This document shows positions 5,972 to 7,026 of a DNA stretch of 7,026 nucleotides, in pieces (positions within the stretch are counted from its first letter, which is position 1; the number at the start of each line of letters is the position of its first letter). The DNA comes from a bacterium (lineage in GTDB: Bacteria; Pseudomonadota; Gammaproteobacteria; Burkholderiales; Thiobacteraceae): the NCBI GenBank assembly GCA_027438535.1, contig DAIAMA010000063.1, positions 1-7,026 of the forward strand. The letters are read 5' to 3'. The notes below the pieces were generated by a model. It was given only the letters and a program-made list of their open reading frames with translations, had not been told where the DNA came from and made no database searches. Both the position numbers and the translations under genes were made by a program.

Positions 5972-6754
5972 ATGCTTACTACCGTGTTTAGCGGCGCCGC
6001 AGTGATCGTCGTGCTGTTTTACGGGCTGCGTTTGTTCAAATTGCCTGCCTATTGGTGCAGCGTCATCAGCGCAAGCATACCGCTGTTGGCTTATTTCTTC
6101 TTTGCCTCTCGCGACTGGCCCGGCCTGGATGTGGTGGCAATGCATGTCACGGTTTTCATCGCCACGGCTTTCGTGCTGAATTTAATCAATGCGCGGCGCC
6201 GCGCGGGGAATGAAAAACTGCATTGGGCGCCTAAACTATTCATCGGGTTTTTCTTGGCGTTGTTCCTGGTGCTGGGAGGCTTCGCCTATATGGCGACGAA
6301 TGGCTTGCCGGAATCGATTGCCAGATACGTGCTGCCCAATGGCATGCACGGCGGCGTGCATACCGCTTTCCCGGGCGTGGTGCCGCACGGCGAGGAGGCG
6401 GCCAAGGGCATCAGCGAGCATCTCAAGCAACAATATCAAAAAAACCTGCTCGGCTGGCAAGTCAGCGTCGTGGGCCTAGAACGGCTGACACTTGACCAAT
6501 CAGCCGAGATCACGGTGCGCGTGCGCGATCGCGCCGGCGCGCCGCTTACCGGCGCGGATGTGCAACTAGTGCTGTCGCGCCCGGCGCGCCGCGACGCGGA
6601 CCTGGTTATTCCCCTGAGCCCCGGCGTGCCTGGGACATATCACGGCACTTTGCGCTTGACGGCGCCGGGTCAATGGACGGCTCTGCTGCGCGTCGAGCAC
6701 GGCACGGGTGCGGCTGAATTCGAACAGCCCTTCGTTTCCGTCGGCGCGCCATGA
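5972..6754 (+). CDS. FixH/CcoH-type assembly protein, long four-helix form
   Basis: This 260-aa membrane protein has a C-terminal part (about 175-257) that fits the FixH family: VRVRDRAGAPLTGADVQLVLSRP, then GTYHGTLRLTAPGQWTALLRVEHG, a beta-rich periplasmic domain. FixH/CcoH is needed for cbb3 assembly or stability. Unlike the usual form (about 150-170 aa, one helix), this one has about four hydrophobic helices (roughly 2-19, 29-46, 53-72 and 88-107). The charge pattern (R20/K23 and R75-R77 inside) predicts an outside N-terminus and puts the FixH domain in the periplasm. Between helix 4 and the domain lies a His/Met segment with M125, H126, H130 and H139 that might touch copper. AAGGAA at 5956-5961 supports the start. 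It lies 2 bp after ccoG and overlaps ccoI by ATGA, so it belongs to the assembly unit. I recall similar long forms in other beta- and gammaproteobacteria but cannot confirm this here. Confidence 0.8.
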   Translation: MLTTVFSGAAVIVVLFYGLRLFKLPAYWCSVISASIPLLAYFFFASRDWPGLDVVAMHVTVFIATAFVLNLINARRRAGNEKLHWAPKLFIGFFLALFLVLGGFAYMATNGLPESIARYVLPNGMHGGVHTAFPGVVPHGEEAAKGISEHLKQQYQKNLLGWQVSVVGLERLTLDQSAEITVRVRDRAGAPLTGADVQLVLSRPARRDADLVIPLSPGVPGTYHGTLRLTAPGQWTALLRVEHGTGAAEFEQPFVSVGAP

Positions 6755-7026
6755 CGCAGGCGGCTTCCTGCTACCATTGCGGGCAGCCGCTCGTGCCGGG
6801 TGCGGCATTCAGCGTCGTGATCGCGGCGCAGGCGCAGCCCATGTGCTGCCGCGGCTGCCAAGCGGTAGCGCAAGCCATCGTCGATAACGGGCTGGGCGAA
6901 TACTACAAGAGCCGCACCGCGCTGCCGGAGCGCGGGCAGGAAGTGCTGCCCGCCGAACTGGATCAACTGCGTTTGTACGATCACCCAAAGATTCAGCAAA
7001 GCTTCGTGCGCGACACGGAGGAAAAC
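6751..7026 (+). CDS. ccoI: CcoI/FixI-type copper-transporting P1B ATPase, N-terminal part (cut by window edge)
   Basis: The open frame from ATG 6751 runs off the right edge after 92 codons without a stop. It reads CYHCGQPL (C7, C10), then MCCRGCQAVAQAIVDNGLGEYYKSR (C32, C33, C36). This is the cysteine-rich N-terminal metal-binding domain found in the CcoI/FixI group of heavy-metal P-type ATPases, ahead of the usual HMA and catalytic domains, which would lie outside the window. CcoI exports Cu(I) and is needed to supply copper to cbb3 oxidase. Its ATG overlaps the stop of the FixH gene (ATGA, 6751-6754), so it is translationally coupled. The position after ccoG and fixH matches the standard ccoGHIS order. 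The catalytic motifs (DKTGT, CPC) cannot be checked here. Confidence 0.93.
   Translation, partial: MTQAASCYHCGQPLVPGAAFSVVIAAQAQPMCCRGCQAVAQAIVDNGLGEYYKSRTALPERGQEVLPAELDQLRLYDHPKIQQSFVRDTEEN

Overview
The window is a cbb3-type (C-family) cytochrome c oxidase locus from a proteobacterium, read entirely on the + strand. The gene order SCO-family copper chaperone, ccoN, ccoO, ccoQ, ccoP, ccoG, fixH-like, ccoI, together with moderately GC-rich codon use, suggests a betaproteobacterium, perhaps a microaerophilic or respiratory member of the Nitrosomonadales. That taxonomic guess is inference from gene style, not from any search.

Layout. Positions 1-225 hold what looks like the 3' part, probably frameshifted, of a small YjfB-type 'putative motility protein' gene unrelated to respiration. 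A good sigma70-like promoter (244-272) then precedes a lipoprotein of the SCO1/SenC copper-chaperone family (299-889). A 146-bp AT-rich gap with a consensus TATAAT box separates it from ccoNOQP (1036-4387), which are tightly packed: a 28-bp gap ccoN-ccoO, 13 bp ccoO-ccoQ, and an ATGA overlap ccoQ-ccoP. A strong intrinsic terminator (4492-4520) closes this unit. Only 18 bp later begins the assembly unit ccoG (4539-5969), a long form of fixH/ccoH (5972-6754), and the start of ccoI (6751 onward, cut by the right edge), again closely spaced with an ATGA overlap between fixH and ccoI.

How they work together. CcoN carries the heme b / heme b3-CuB active site. CcoO (one heme c) and CcoP (two heme c) pass electrons from cytochrome c to it, and CcoQ stabilises the complex. 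The other genes supply copper or assembly functions: CcoI moves Cu(I) across the membrane, CcoG is a membrane Fe-S protein reported to reduce Cu(II), SCO acts as a periplasmic copper/thiol protein, and FixH supports assembly. Every diagnostic heme and copper ligand that I looked for is present, so the oxidase should be functional.

The main points for a second look are the terminator placed directly against ccoG with a TAGAAT box abutting its 5' arm, the long four-helix FixH variant with a periplasmic His/Met segment, a perfect 9-bp-arm inverted repeat just inside ccoO, and the lack of a recognisable FNR box upstream of ccoN. I see no mobile element, CRISPR array, tRNA or rRNA, and no convincing wholly new system.
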